Positions 7,412 to 15,700 of a DNA stretch of 64,000 nucleotides are shown here, one piece after another. A program made the translations under genes and the position numbers. The notes below the pieces were generated by a model. It did not search any database. It saw only the letters and a list, made by a program, of their open reading frames with translations, and was not told the DNA's origin. Position 1 is the stretch's first letter. Each line of letters begins with the position of its first letter. The DNA is from Amycolatopsis roodepoortensis (GTDB lineage: Bacteria > Actinomycetota > Actinomycetes > Mycobacteriales > Pseudonocardiaceae): assembly GCF_014873915.1 (NCBI RefSeq), contig NZ_JADBEJ010000005.1, positions 496,001-560,000 on the forward strand. Direction: 5' to 3'.

Positions 7412-8514
7412 GTGTCCTTGCCGCTCACGAGGCTCGGCTCGGCCAAGTCGTCAGGGGTCCGCGCGTCGGCAATTCGCAGGCCGGCGATCAGGCCGGACAG
7501 TCCCTGGTGACCTTCGGGCCGGAAGGCGAGGATCCCGCTGGCGAAGAACAGCAGGTTCGCCAGCGGCTCGAACCCGCCGTTCGCCACCGACGCCAAGGTG
7601 AGCAGCGTGAAATAGCCGCCGGAACCGGCGAGGAACCGTACGGTCATCCGCCACAGGGCGGGCTTCCCGCCGTCCGGCCCGGCGGGACGCAGCAATACGA
7701 CCCGCTGGCCGAAGCTGGCGCCGTTGCCCGCGACGGGAACGACGAACAACAGGAGCAGCGCAGGCAGGAAAGTACCGATGAGCGCGGTCACCACGGTGTT
7801 GGGTTCGCCGGCGACCAAGGTCGTCACGATACCGACGGTGGTACCGAGCAGCACGACCGACACGACGTCGACGGCCATCCCGAGCAGGCGGCGGCGCGCG
7901 GTGACCGGCCGCGGCGTCCCCGGCGGCGCGGACGGCTCGTTCCCCGGCAGCAGCCGCAACAGCGGGGCGAGGCCGAAACCGACCGCGGCGCCGACGGTGT
8001 TGGTCAGCAGATCGTCGACGTCGGCCAGCCGGTACGGGCACTCGAACAGGAACCAGACCCCGGTCAGCTGCGTGCATTCGATGAACAGCGAGACCGCGAA
8101 GCCGATCGCGACGGTGGCCGCGAAACCGCGCCGGAAGAGGTGCCGCAGGAACATCCCCAGCGGCACGAACAAGGCGACGTTGAACACCGCCTGCTGGACG
8201 GCGGGATTACGCAGGAACGCCCGAAGGCCCGCGCCGGTCTGTTCACGGCGGATGTCGGCGACGAACTGGAACGGGCGTAGTTGCAGATGACCGGCCGCTT
8301 GCCCGGCGCACGTCGTCGTCTCCGGAATGGGGAGCAGCGTGTACGTCCACAGCGACATGGCGTAGACCAGGAACCCGAACACCAGCAGGACCCGCCAGAG
8401 CCCGAGCTCCCCGCGGCGCCGGTAACTCGCGGCGATGTACGGGACGGCCAGGAGGCCCGCGAGCACGCAGCCCGCGAACACCGCGATGACCGCGGAGATG
8501 GTCGGATCAGTCAC
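7408..8514 (-). CDS. VanZ-RDD fusion membrane protein
   Basis: 368 residues from a GTG that overlaps the preceding gene by 8 bp. The N-terminal half (about 1-195) has the VanZ-like pattern of membrane helices, including YTLLPIPE, FVPLGMFLRHL, FIECTQL and RLADVDDLLTNTVGAAVG. The C-terminal part (about 205-350) is an RDD-type domain (RRLLGMAVDVVSVVLLGT ... NGASFGQRVVLLRP). VanZ-like proteins are associated with low-level teicoplanin resistance in vanA clusters, but most genomic copies have no known role. The VanZ-RDD fusion is found in actinomycetes. The last codons (SGKDT) are encoded by the repeat array. Confidence 0.88.
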   Translation of the reverse strand: MTDPTISAVIAVFAGCVLAGLLAVPYIAASYRRRGELGLWRVLLVFGFLVYAMSLWTYTLLPIPETTTCAGQAAGHLQLRPFQFVADIRREQTGAGLRAFLRNPAVQQAVFNVALFVPLGMFLRHLFRRGFAATVAIGFAVSLFIECTQLTGVWFLFECPYRLADVDDLLTNTVGAAVGFGLAPLLRLLPGNEPSAPPGTPRPVTARRRLLGMAVDVVSVVLLGTTVGIVTTLVAGEPNTVVTALIGTFLPALLLLFVVPVAGNGASFGQRVVLLRPAGPDGGKPALWRMTVRFLAGSGGYFTLLTLASVANGGFEPLANLLFFASGILAFRPEGHQGLSGLIAGLRIADARTPDDLAEPSLVSGKDT

Positions 8515-8800
8515 TCGCGGAAGTTAACAACGCGCGCTCCGGCGCACCTGCCACACCACCTGGGCGGGTGACGGCGAGGGCTCGCTGATGCGCGAGCGCG
8601 GCGATGGCGAAGGTCAGGTGGACGACGACCCAGTTGCGGTCCTCGCGATGGACCCGCTGCAACAGGTCGAGTGTGGCGTCGCCGGGACTGCGGCCCTGAC
8701 GGCAGGCGTCGATGAACGCCTGGGTCAGGTCGTCGACGTTTCTCCGGAACTCCTCGAAGGCGTCGGCGGGTTGAGCACTGGTGCAAAGATCCACGGTCAC
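8507..8800 (-). CDS. Small hypothetical protein
   Basis: 97 residues from a GTG at 8800 (VTVDLCTSAQPADAFEEF); a GTG at 8857 would add 19 residues without family support. It is helical, with DDLTQAFIDACRQG and a hydrophobic stretch WVVVHLTFAIAALAHQRAL that is too polar to be a clear membrane span. The 8-bp overlap with the VanZ-RDD start suggests translational coupling. No family recognised. Confidence 0.5.
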   Translation of the reverse strand: MTVDLCTSAQPADAFEEFRRNVDDLTQAFIDACRQGRSPGDATLDLLQRVHREDRNWVVVHLTFAIAALAHQRALAVTRPGGVAGAPERALLTSASD

Positions 8801-8860
8801 GTCACAGAGCGTTCCATAGCGCGACACAAAGTTACGAATCGGCGGAGCCCTAATCACTCA

Positions 8861-8878
8861 CGTGAGGTAGGCCTCACG
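8861..8878. promoter_or_regulatory. Short palindrome CGTGAGG-N4-CCTCACG
   Basis: A perfect 7-bp inverted repeat with a 4-bp loop located upstream of the small gene ending at 8507. It may be a regulator site or a weak terminator for the small membrane-protein gene upstream. Only the dyad itself is evidence. Confidence 0.35.
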
Positions 8879-8895
8879 CGAATCTGTGCTCTGCG

Positions 8896-9105
8896 TCACG
8901 CCGAAGCGAGCCCGGCGGGCATCCGGCGTTCCCGTTCGGCCGCCTTCGCGCGGCGGGTGACCGGGAAGCGCTGATCGAGTTCGACCAGCAGCGGGGTCAC
9001 CGCCGTCAGCGCCAGCAGAGCGAGCCCGGCGTATGCGCCCACGGTCTCGATGATCGTAATTTCGGCCTCCTCGGTCCCCTGCCGCCTCCTCCGGCGGCCT
9101 GACAC
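8896..9105 (-). CDS. Small single-helix membrane protein
   Basis: 69 residues with a basic N-terminus (SGRRRRRQ), one membrane helix (VGAYAGLALLALTAVTPLLV) and a charged C-terminus (RFPVTRRAKAAERERR). It lies 35 bp downstream of the RpiR regulator on the same strand. The composition fits a real small membrane protein, but the length and the lack of a family make the call tentative. Confidence 0.42.
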   Translation of the reverse strand: MSGRRRRRQGTEEAEITIIETVGAYAGLALLALTAVTPLLVELDQRFPVTRRAKAAERERRMPAGLASA

Positions 9106-9139
9106 CAGGATCGCCTCCCGGCCGGGTGCGGCGGATCGG

Positions 9140-10066
9140 TCATCCGGCGGAGACGCCTCGACCGGTCGGCCTTTTCGGCACTGTCCGATCGGCCGATCCC
9201 GGCCGGCGGTGCAGCAGGTCGAACCGCGACCACATGGCCTCGGCCGCCTCGATGGACTCGCCGGTGCGGACGGGATCGACGGCGGCGAGCTGCGCGACGA
9301 TCGCCTGCACCAGGCTCATTCCCGCGGTCAGCGACGGGAAGAAGGTCACGCCCTCGGCGGGCACCATCAGCACCTGTTCGACCGCGGCCGCCAGCGCGGG
9401 ACTGGCCGCGTCCGTGATGGCGAAGGCCCGCGCTCCCCTGGCCTTGGCCTCGTTCGCGGCGAGCACCGTACTTTCGTACAGCCGCCAGAAGCTGATCGCG
9501 ATGAGCACGTCTTCGGCGGTCAGCTTCGCCGTGGCGTTGGCGAGTTCGGCGTCGCCGGCCGTGATCGCGTGGACGTCGTATCCGGCGAGCCGGGCGTTGT
9601 GCGCGAACGCGATCCCGACCGCGGCGTAGCTGCCGTCGGCGATCACGACCGTGCGGCGCGCCCCGGCGACGGCCTCCGCGACGTTGCGGATCTCGTCCTC
9701 GGCGACGCGCCGGTTGAGCAGGGCGAGGCTGTCGAGGTCGCGGCGCAGCGACGCCGACCCCGGCGAATCGACGTCCCGGTGTTCCTCGGCCACCTGCGGC
9801 GCGCTCAGCGACGACATGTACCGCGCCCGCAACTCCTGTTGCAGCGCCGGCCATCCGGCGAACCCCAGCGCCTGCGCCGTCCGGGTCACGGTGGCGACGT
9901 TGACCCCGGCGAGCTGGGCGAGCTCGGCCGTCGAACCGAACGACGCCCGCCGCGGTTGCGAGACCAGCACTTCGAGCACGGCGGCCGCCTTCGGCCGCAG
10001 GCCGCGCTCCGGCGTGCGATCCCGAAGCCACGCCTCGAAACCGTCGTCGGTTCCCGTCCTTGTCAC
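9140..10066 (-). CDS. MurR/RpiR family transcriptional regulator
   Basis: 308 residues. The N-terminal RpiR helix-turn-helix (about 15-85) includes STAELAQLAGVNVATVTRTAQALGF; the C-terminal SIS sugar-phosphate-binding domain (about 125-265) includes VVIADGSYAAVGIAFAHNA and ISFWRLYESTVLAANEAKARG. I chose the GTG at 10066 because GGAGG precedes it by 6 bp; a GTG at 10072 sits in the ribosome binding site. It is divergent from the MFS-GAF-amidohydrolase operon and probably controls it in response to a small ligand, although the SIS domain hints at a phosphorylated compound. Confidence 0.88.
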   Translation of the reverse strand: MTRTGTDDGFEAWLRDRTPERGLRPKAAAVLEVLVSQPRRASFGSTAELAQLAGVNVATVTRTAQALGFAGWPALQQELRARYMSSLSAPQVAEEHRDVDSPGSASLRRDLDSLALLNRRVAEDEIRNVAEAVAGARRTVVIADGSYAAVGIAFAHNARLAGYDVHAITAGDAELANATAKLTAEDVLIAISFWRLYESTVLAANEAKARGARAFAITDAASPALAAAVEQVLMVPAEGVTFFPSLTAGMSLVQAIVAQLAAVDPVRTGESIEAAEAMWSRFDLLHRRPGSADRTVPKRPTGRGVSAG

Positions 10067-10130
10067 GCGCACCCTCCCTCGACGGCGTCACGGTAACGCA
10101 TCGTGCCCGGTGGACCACTTGCAACAACCA

Positions 10131-10158
10131 TTGCAGTTTTGCCGAAACGCAGTATACG
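10131..10158 (+). promoter_or_regulatory. Putative sigma-70-type promoter of the MFS-GAF-amidohydrolase operon
   Basis: TTGCAG, a 16-bp spacer and TATACG, 53 bp upstream of the MFS start codon. TTGCAA, TTGCAG and TTGCCG occur in close succession (10119-10143), which could be a repeated half-site for the divergent RpiR regulator. Confidence 0.45.
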
Positions 10159-10210
10159 TTGTCCGCACTCTCGTGACTCCTCGTCGCCCGAACCACGGAA
10201 GGCGTTCCCC

Positions 10211-11602
10211 ATGACGCTTCTGGCACGACTGGACCGGCTCCCGCTGAGCCGTCCCCATTACAAACTCCTGCTGATCGGCGGGCTCGGTTACACCTTCGAC
10301 GGGATGGACTCCGCCGTCGTCGCGTTCCTGCTGCCGAGCGCGAAAGCCGCCTGGGGCCTCGACAACGGCCAGCTCGGGCTGATCGGTTCGGCGACGCCGT
10401 TCGGCTTCCTCTTCGGCGCGATCGCCGCCGGGCTGCTGGGCGACCGCATCGGCCGCAAGAAGGTCATGATGTACGCGCTGGCCTTCTACGCGGTGTTCTC
10501 GGTGGTCGCTGCCTTCTCCCCCAACTACGAGGTCTTCCTGGGCGCCCGGGTGCTGGCCGGGGCGGGCGCCGGTGCCGAAAGCGCGATCATCGCGCCGTTC
10601 CTGTCGGAGTTCGTCCCCGCCAAGCGGCGCGGCTGGTTCGTCGGTGCGCTGGCCGGATTCTTCTCGTTCGGGTTCGTCATGGCCGCGCTGATCGGAAGGT
10701 TCGTCGTCCCGACGGTGCCGGAGGGCTGGCGGGTCGCGCAGCTGATCACCGCGCTGCCGATCGTCATGCTGCTGTGGTGGCGCCGCTCGCTGCCGGAATC
10801 ACCGAGGTTCCTGGTCGCGAACGGACGTCACGCCGAGGCCGAGAAGATCGTCACGAAACTGGAGCGGGACGTCGAAAAGGCGACGGGGCAAGCACTTCCC
10901 GCCGTCGCGGCGGCCGACACCCAGCCCGCGACGGAGACCCCCAAGGTCAATCTCCTCAGCGCGCTGAGGTTCTTGTGGAGCCCGGCGATGGCGCGCCGCA
11001 CCGCGGTGATCTGGACCGTGTGGTTCGTGATCACGTTCTCCTACTACGGCTTCTTCTCCTGGATCCCGACGCTGCTCGTCGACCGCGGCATCACGGTGAC
11101 CAAGAGCTTCGAGTTCTCCATCATCATCTACCTGGCGCAGATCCCCGGATACTTCTCCGCCGCGTGGCTGTCGGAGCGGCTCGACCGCAAGCACACCATC
11201 GCGTTGTACCTCGCCGGATCCGCGGTGAGCGCGTTCTGGCTGAGCCAGATGGACGCGCCGTGGTCGATCACCCTCGCCGGGGCGGTGCTGTCGTTCTTCC
11301 TCAACGGCACCTACGCCGGTGTGTACTCCTACACCCCCGAGGTGTTCCCGACCTGGATCCGCGCCAGCGGGACCGGGCTGTCGAGCGCGTTCGGCCGGGT
11401 CGGCAGCATCCTCGCCCCGACGATCATCGGCCTGTCCGCGGCGAGCCTCGGCTTCGCCGGCGTCTTCGGCATGACCACCGCCGTCCTGGTGGCCGGGGTG
11501 GTGGTCGTGGTCGTGTTCGGCCTGTCCACCGCCGGCCGCTCACTCGAAGAACTGACCGAACACGGCGCGCCCGTGAAAACCGCGAAGGAGATGACGAAGT
11601 GA
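10211..11602 (+). CDS. MFS transporter, sugar/aromatic-acid symporter type
   Basis: 463 residues with 12 predicted helices. Motifs are DGMDSAVVAFLLPS in helix 1, GDRIGRKKVMMYAL (the loop 2-3 signature) and ESPRFLVANGR after helix 6, which together are typical of the sugar porter/aromatic acid:H+ symporter group, used mainly for import. The ATG at 10211 begins right at the family N-terminus. It opens a three-gene operon whose genes overlap by 4 bp each (GTGA, ATGA). The substrate is probably what the amidohydrolase cleaves. Confidence 0.88.
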   Translation: MTLLARLDRLPLSRPHYKLLLIGGLGYTFDGMDSAVVAFLLPSAKAAWGLDNGQLGLIGSATPFGFLFGAIAAGLLGDRIGRKKVMMYALAFYAVFSVVAAFSPNYEVFLGARVLAGAGAGAESAIIAPFLSEFVPAKRRGWFVGALAGFFSFGFVMAALIGRFVVPTVPEGWRVAQLITALPIVMLLWWRRSLPESPRFLVANGRHAEAEKIVTKLERDVEKATGQALPAVAAADTQPATETPKVNLLSALRFLWSPAMARRTAVIWTVWFVITFSYYGFFSWIPTLLVDRGITVTKSFEFSIIIYLAQIPGYFSAAWLSERLDRKHTIALYLAGSAVSAFWLSQMDAPWSITLAGAVLSFFLNGTYAGVYSYTPEVFPTWIRASGTGLSSAFGRVGSILAPTIIGLSAASLGFAGVFGMTTAVLVAGVVVVVVFGLSTAGRSLEELTEHGAPVKTAKEMTK

Positions 11603-12039
11603 CCGTGTCGCTGTCCACTGTGGAGGACAAGACCCGAGCCACGATCGGCGTACGGCTGTTCACCGTCCTGGCCTGGGTGCCCGAACGGCGGGCGCTGCGG
11701 CGCGTGTACAGCAGCCACCCTGTCGAGTACCCGGTCGGCGGCGAGAAGACCGTCGAGGTGGCCGCCGGCTGGCTGGAGCGGTGCATCACCGGCCAGGAGC
11801 CCTACTTCGGCCCGGACAGCGCGGCGGTGCGGGAGATCTTCGCCGACCACGAACTCATCGACAGCCTCGGCTGCGGCGCGGTGATCAACGTGCCGGTGGT
11901 GGACGACGGCCGCACGCTCGGCGTCCTCAACCTCCTCGACGCGGAGGGCAACTACGACGACGAGTCCGTCGCGACCGCCCGATCCCTGGCACCGTTGGCC
12001 GTCCCGGCCCTGCGCGAGCTCCTGGAGGAGACCCGATGA
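11599..12039 (+). CDS. GAF domain protein
   Basis: 146 residues, essentially a single GAF domain: RLFTVLAWVPERRALRRVYSSHP early, CGAVINVPVVDDGRTLGVLNLLDAEGNYD in the middle and a final helix (ARSLAPLAVPALRELLEE). It starts at a GTG overlapping the MFS stop (GTGA). GAF domains bind small ligands; without an effector domain this protein may be a ligand-binding partner or a small enzyme-like member of the fold. It is encoded between a transporter and an amidohydrolase, which suggests a role in the same catabolic route. Precise function unknown. Confidence 0.82.
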   Translation: MTVSLSTVEDKTRATIGVRLFTVLAWVPERRALRRVYSSHPVEYPVGGEKTVEVAAGWLERCITGQEPYFGPDSAAVREIFADHELIDSLGCGAVINVPVVDDGRTLGVLNLLDAEGNYDDESVATARSLAPLAVPALRELLEETR

Positions 12040-13250
12040 ACGGATCGCTGCTGCTGCGTAACGCCCGCCTGCTCGACCCCGTCAGCGGCGAGTACACCGA
12101 GGGAGACCTCCGGTGCGCCGACGGCCGGATCGTCGAGATCGGTGACGGGCTCACCGCGGACGACGCCCGGACCGAGGACCTGCGTGGCGCGTTCGTGCTG
12201 CCCGGACTCGTCGACGCCCACGTGCATGTCACCGCGTCGACCGCGGATCTCGGGTCGCTGCCCGCGTCGTCACCGTCCTACGTGGCCGCGCACAGCGCCC
12301 GCACCATGAGCCGGATGCTGGACCGGGGCTTCACGACGGTCCGTGACGCCTCCGGCGCCGACTACGGCCTCGCCGACGCGCAGGCCGAGGGCCTGTTCCG
12401 CGGTCCGCGCCTGTTGTTCTGCGGCCGGGCGCTGAGCCAGACCGGCGGGCACGGCGACAGCCGGACTCGCGGCACCAACGTCAGCGACGACCACCCGTGC
12501 TGCGCCGGCCTCGGCCGGGTCGCCGACGGGGTCGACGCGGTCCGTGCGGCGGCGCGCGACGAACTGCGCAAGGGCGCGCACCACATCAAGGTGATGGCCT
12601 CCGGCGGCGTCGCCTCCCCCACCGACCGGATCGACTCGACGCAGTACTCCGCCGAGGAGTTGCGCGCCATCGTCGAGGAGGCGGAGTCGGCCAACCGTTA
12701 CGTCGCCGCGCACGCTTACACCGCCCGCGCGGTGAACCGCGCGCTGGAGCTGGGGGTGCGGTCGATCGAGCACGGCAACCTGATCGACGACCTCAGTGTC
12801 GAACTGTTCCTCCGGCACGACGCGTACCTCGTGCCCACCCTGGTCACGTACTGGGCGCTGAAGGAGGAAGGACGTGAGCACGGGCTGCCGGAATCCAGCT
12901 GGCGCAAGGTCGACGAGGTGCTCGGCGCGGGCATGGCCGCCCTCGAGAAGGCCGCCAGGGGCGGCGTGAAGATCGTGTACGGCAGCGATCTGCTCGGCGG
13001 GATGCACCGGCACCAGAACCACGAGTTCCGGCTGCGCGGCGAGGTCCAGTCCGCGCTGGAAGTGGTCCGCTCCGCGACGTCGACGGCGGCGGACCTGCTG
13101 AACCTGACCGGCGAGATCGGCACGCTGGCGCCGGGCGCGCACGCGGACCTGATCGTCGTCAACCGGGATCCGTTGGAGGACATCGGTGTCCTGGCCGAGC
13201 CGGAGAAGTTCCGGTACGTCGTGCAGGGCGGGACCGTGGTCTCCCCCTGA
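12036..13250 (+). CDS. Metal-dependent amidohydrolase (imidazolonepropionase/prolidase-like)
   Basis: 404 residues. It has the amidohydrolase-superfamily elements HVHV (N-terminal metal site), HHIKVMASGG (lysine or its neighbourhood), AAHAYT, IEHG and YGSDLLGG (metal-binding Asp), followed by the C-terminal urease-like beta-sandwich (GTLAPGAHADLIVVNRDPL). GGAGGAG precedes the ATG, which overlaps the GAF gene stop by 4 bp. Relatives hydrolyse cyclic amides or Xaa-Pro dipeptides. The substrate is unknown but probably enters through the MFS protein of the same operon. Confidence 0.87.
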   Translation: MNGSLLLRNARLLDPVSGEYTEGDLRCADGRIVEIGDGLTADDARTEDLRGAFVLPGLVDAHVHVTASTADLGSLPASSPSYVAAHSARTMSRMLDRGFTTVRDASGADYGLADAQAEGLFRGPRLLFCGRALSQTGGHGDSRTRGTNVSDDHPCCAGLGRVADGVDAVRAAARDELRKGAHHIKVMASGGVASPTDRIDSTQYSAEELRAIVEEAESANRYVAAHAYTARAVNRALELGVRSIEHGNLIDDLSVELFLRHDAYLVPTLVTYWALKEEGREHGLPESSWRKVDEVLGAGMAALEKAARGGVKIVYGSDLLGGMHRHQNHEFRLRGEVQSALEVVRSATSTAADLLNLTGEIGTLAPGAHADLIVVNRDPLEDIGVLAEPEKFRYVVQGGTVVSP

Positions 13251-13315
13251 CGCGTTTCGTCCTCTGCTTGCGGTACTTGCGCGTGCAAGTACCGCATCCA
13301 GAAGGACGAAACGCG
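13251..13315. repeat. 65-bp palindrome between convergent genes (family C)
   Basis: An outer stem CGCGTTTCGTCCT / AGGACGAAACGCG and an inner stem TGCGGTACTTGC / GCAAGTACCGCA around GCG. It contains two inverted copies of a unit close to CCGCATyCAGAgGACGAA that also occurs three times near 54.4-54.7 kb. The position between two convergent genes suggests bidirectional termination, although no T-run follows. Confidence 0.85.
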
Positions 13316-13317
13316 GG

Positions 13318-14688
13318 TCAGGAGAAGTGCTGCGGGACGTCCCACGGGTTGTCGTCCCGCAGCGGCTCCGGCAGCAGGTGCGAAGGCCAGTCCTGATAGG
13401 ACACCGGCCGCAGGAAGCGTTCCACCGCCGCGGTTCCGACCGAGGTCGACGCCGGTGACGTCGTCGCCGGGAACGGTCCGCCATGCTGCATCGCGGCGGT
13501 CACCGCGACCCCGGTCGGCCAGCCGCCCCACAGGATCCGTCCGCTGCGGTCGGCCAGCACCGGACGCAGCGCCTCGACTTCGGAGGCCTCTTCGGGTAAA
13601 GCGTGCACGGTCGTCGTGAGCTGACCGGGCAGGGCCGCCAGCACCGGCAGGACGTCGGAAAGGCGCGAGTATCGCACCACGACGCCCAGCGGGCCGAAGC
13701 ACTCTTCGGCCGCTTCCGGCACGAAGTCCTCCAAGGCGACTTCGAGCAGCTGGGCGCCGGGGCCTCGGACGACCTCGCGCATCCACGGGATCGCGGCCAG
13801 CCGCGCCGCACCGGTCTGGAACCCGGACGCGATGCGGTCGTTCAGGAACGGCGCGGCCGCGACCTCGCGCAACCGTTCGGCGACGAGCTCCACGAACGGG
13901 CTGTCCGACGGCACGAACACCAGGCCGGGATTCGTGCAGAACTGTCCGTTGCCCAGCGTCAGCGAACCGGCGTACCCCGCCGCCAGCTCCTCCGCCCGCG
14001 ACCGTGCCGCGCCGGGCAGGACGACCACCGGGTTGACGCTGCCGAGCTCGCCGTGGAACGGGATCGGGACCGGCCGCTCGGCCGCGATCCGTGCCAGCGC
14101 GAGCCCGCCCGCCACCGACCCGGTGAACGCGGCGGCCGCGATCGCCGGATGACGCAGTGCCGCCACGCCCGCGGCTTCCCCTTCGACGAGGCCCAGGAGC
14201 GCGCCCCACCGGCCGAGGGCTTCCACCACGACCGAAGCCGTCCTGCGGGACAGCTCCGGATGGCCGGGGTGAGCCTTGACGACCACCGGGCATCCGGCCA
14301 CCCACGCCGACGCGGTGTCCCCGCCCGCCACGCTGAACGCGAACGGGAAGTTACTCGCGGCGAACACCAGGACCGGGCCGACGGCGGTGCGGTACCGGCG
14401 CAGCTCCGGCCGGGGTCCGGGCGGCCACGACGGATCGGCCCGGTCGATCCGGACGTCGTAGTACGAGCCGCTTTCGGCCGCGAGCAGCCGCAACTGGAAC
14501 GTCGTGCGAGCCAGCTCGCCGGTCAGCCGCTTCGTCCCCAGCCGGGTCTCGGCGTCGGCGATCTCGATCAGGGACGGCCCGGCCGCGTCCAGTGCGTCAG
14601 CGACGCCGGTGATCACCGTCGCGCGCGTCTTCGGGTCGGTCGCGGCCCATTCTGCGGCGATCTCCGCCGCCCTCTCGATCTGCTTCAT
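13318..14688 (-). CDS. Alpha-ketoglutaric semialdehyde dehydrogenase (hydroxyproline pathway)
   Basis: 456 residues, aldehyde dehydrogenase fold. It shows the NAD(P)-binding SNFPFAFSVAGGDTASAWVAGCPVVVKAHPGHP region, general base Glu214 (FHGELGSVNP) and nucleophile Cys251 (GNGQFCTNPG), matching the KGSADH clade rather than betaine-type enzymes. It converts 2,5-dioxopentanoate to 2-oxoglutarate, the last step of hydroxyproline breakdown. It is the last gene of a tightly packed seven-gene operon, 10 bp after the epimerase. The 3' end abuts the family C palindrome. Confidence 0.9.
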   Translation of the reverse strand: MKQIERAAEIAAEWAATDPKTRATVITGVADALDAAGPSLIEIADAETRLGTKRLTGELARTTFQLRLLAAESGSYYDVRIDRADPSWPPGPRPELRRYRTAVGPVLVFAASNFPFAFSVAGGDTASAWVAGCPVVVKAHPGHPELSRRTASVVVEALGRWGALLGLVEGEAAGVAALRHPAIAAAAFTGSVAGGLALARIAAERPVPIPFHGELGSVNPVVVLPGAARSRAEELAAGYAGSLTLGNGQFCTNPGLVFVPSDSPFVELVAERLREVAAAPFLNDRIASGFQTGAARLAAIPWMREVVRGPGAQLLEVALEDFVPEAAEECFGPLGVVVRYSRLSDVLPVLAALPGQLTTTVHALPEEASEVEALRPVLADRSGRILWGGWPTGVAVTAAMQHGGPFPATTSPASTSVGTAAVERFLRPVSYQDWPSHLLPEPLRDDNPWDVPQHFS

Positions 14689-14698
14689 CCTTCCTTCC

Positions 14699-15700
14699 TC
14701 AGAGCACGAAGCCCGCGGGGAACGGGTCGTCCGGGTCGAGCAGATAGGTGGCGTTGCCGGTGATCCACGCGCGTCCGGAGAACTCCGGCACCACGGCGGG
14801 AACGCCGCCGACGGTGGTCTCGGCGACGAGCTCGCCGGTGAAGGTGGTGCCGATGAACGAGCTGTTCTCGAACGGCGTGTGCAGCGGCAGTTCGCCTCGG
14901 GCGTGGAGCTGGGCCATCCGCGCCGAAGTGCCGGTGCCGCACGGCGACCGGTCGAACCAGCCGGGATGGATCGCCATCGCGTTCCGCGAGGACCGCGCGT
15001 CCGAACCCGGCGCGAGGAACTGGACGTGCTTGCAGCCGCCGATCAGCGGATCGGCGGGATGCTTCGGTGGCCGCTGGTCGTTGATCGCCGCCATGATGTC
15101 CAGCCCCGCGGCGAGGATCCGGTCCTTCTCCGCCCGGTCGAACGGGATGTCCACTTGGGACAGTTCGAGGATGGCGTAGAAGTTGCCACCGTAGGCCAGG
15201 TCGTACCGCACCTCGCCGAGGCCGGGCACCTCGACCACGGCGTCTCGCTCGGCGAGGAACGACGCGACGTTGCGGAGCTTGACGCGCACCGCGCGGCCGT
15301 CCCGGACCTCGACCTCGGCGTGCACGAGCCCGGCCGGGGTGTCCAGCCGCACGACGGTCTTCGGTTCGGTCACCTCGACCATGCCGGTCTCCACCAGCAC
15401 GGTCGCCACGCCGATCGTGCCGTGCCCGCACATCGGCAGGCAACCGGACACCTCGATGTACACCACGCCCCAGTCGGCGTCCGGCCGCGCGGGCGGCTGC
15501 AGGATCGCTCCGCTCATCGCCGAATGGCCGCGCGGCTCGTTCATCAGGAACTGCCGCAGGTGGTCCAGGTTCTCCATGAAGTACCGGCGGCGGTCGGCCA
15601 TCGTGTCGCCGGGGATGACGCCGACCCCGCCGGTCACCACCCGGGTCGGCATGCCCTCGGTATGGGAGTCGACGGCGGTGATCGACCGGATCGACCGCAC
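14699..15700 (-). CDS. 4-hydroxyproline 2-epimerase (proline racemase family)
   Basis: 333 residues, the usual family length. The two active-site cysteines are visible, Cys91 in MCGHG and Cys254 in DRSPCGTGTSARM; both being Cys, rather than one Thr, identifies a racemase/epimerase rather than a dehydratase. It interconverts trans-4-hydroxy-L-proline and cis-4-hydroxy-D-proline. The GTG start at 15700 directly abuts the deaminase stop codon. The whole catabolic gene set around it supports hydroxyproline rather than proline as substrate. Confidence 0.93.
   Translation of the reverse strand: MRSIRSITAVDSHTEGMPTRVVTGGVGVIPGDTMADRRRYFMENLDHLRQFLMNEPRGHSAMSGAILQPPARPDADWGVVYIEVSGCLPMCGHGTIGVATVLVETGMVEVTEPKTVVRLDTPAGLVHAEVEVRDGRAVRVKLRNVASFLAERDAVVEVPGLGEVRYDLAYGGNFYAILELSQVDIPFDRAEKDRILAAGLDIMAAINDQRPPKHPADPLIGGCKHVQFLAPGSDARSSRNAMAIHPGWFDRSPCGTGTSARMAQLHARGELPLHTPFENSSFIGTTFTGELVAETTVGGVPAVVPEFSGRAWITGNATYLLDPDDPFPAGFVL

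Noticed and set aside
8861-8878. IdeR/DtxR iron box
   Set aside because: The AGGT...CCT elements are not in the spacing of the known 19-bp consensus.
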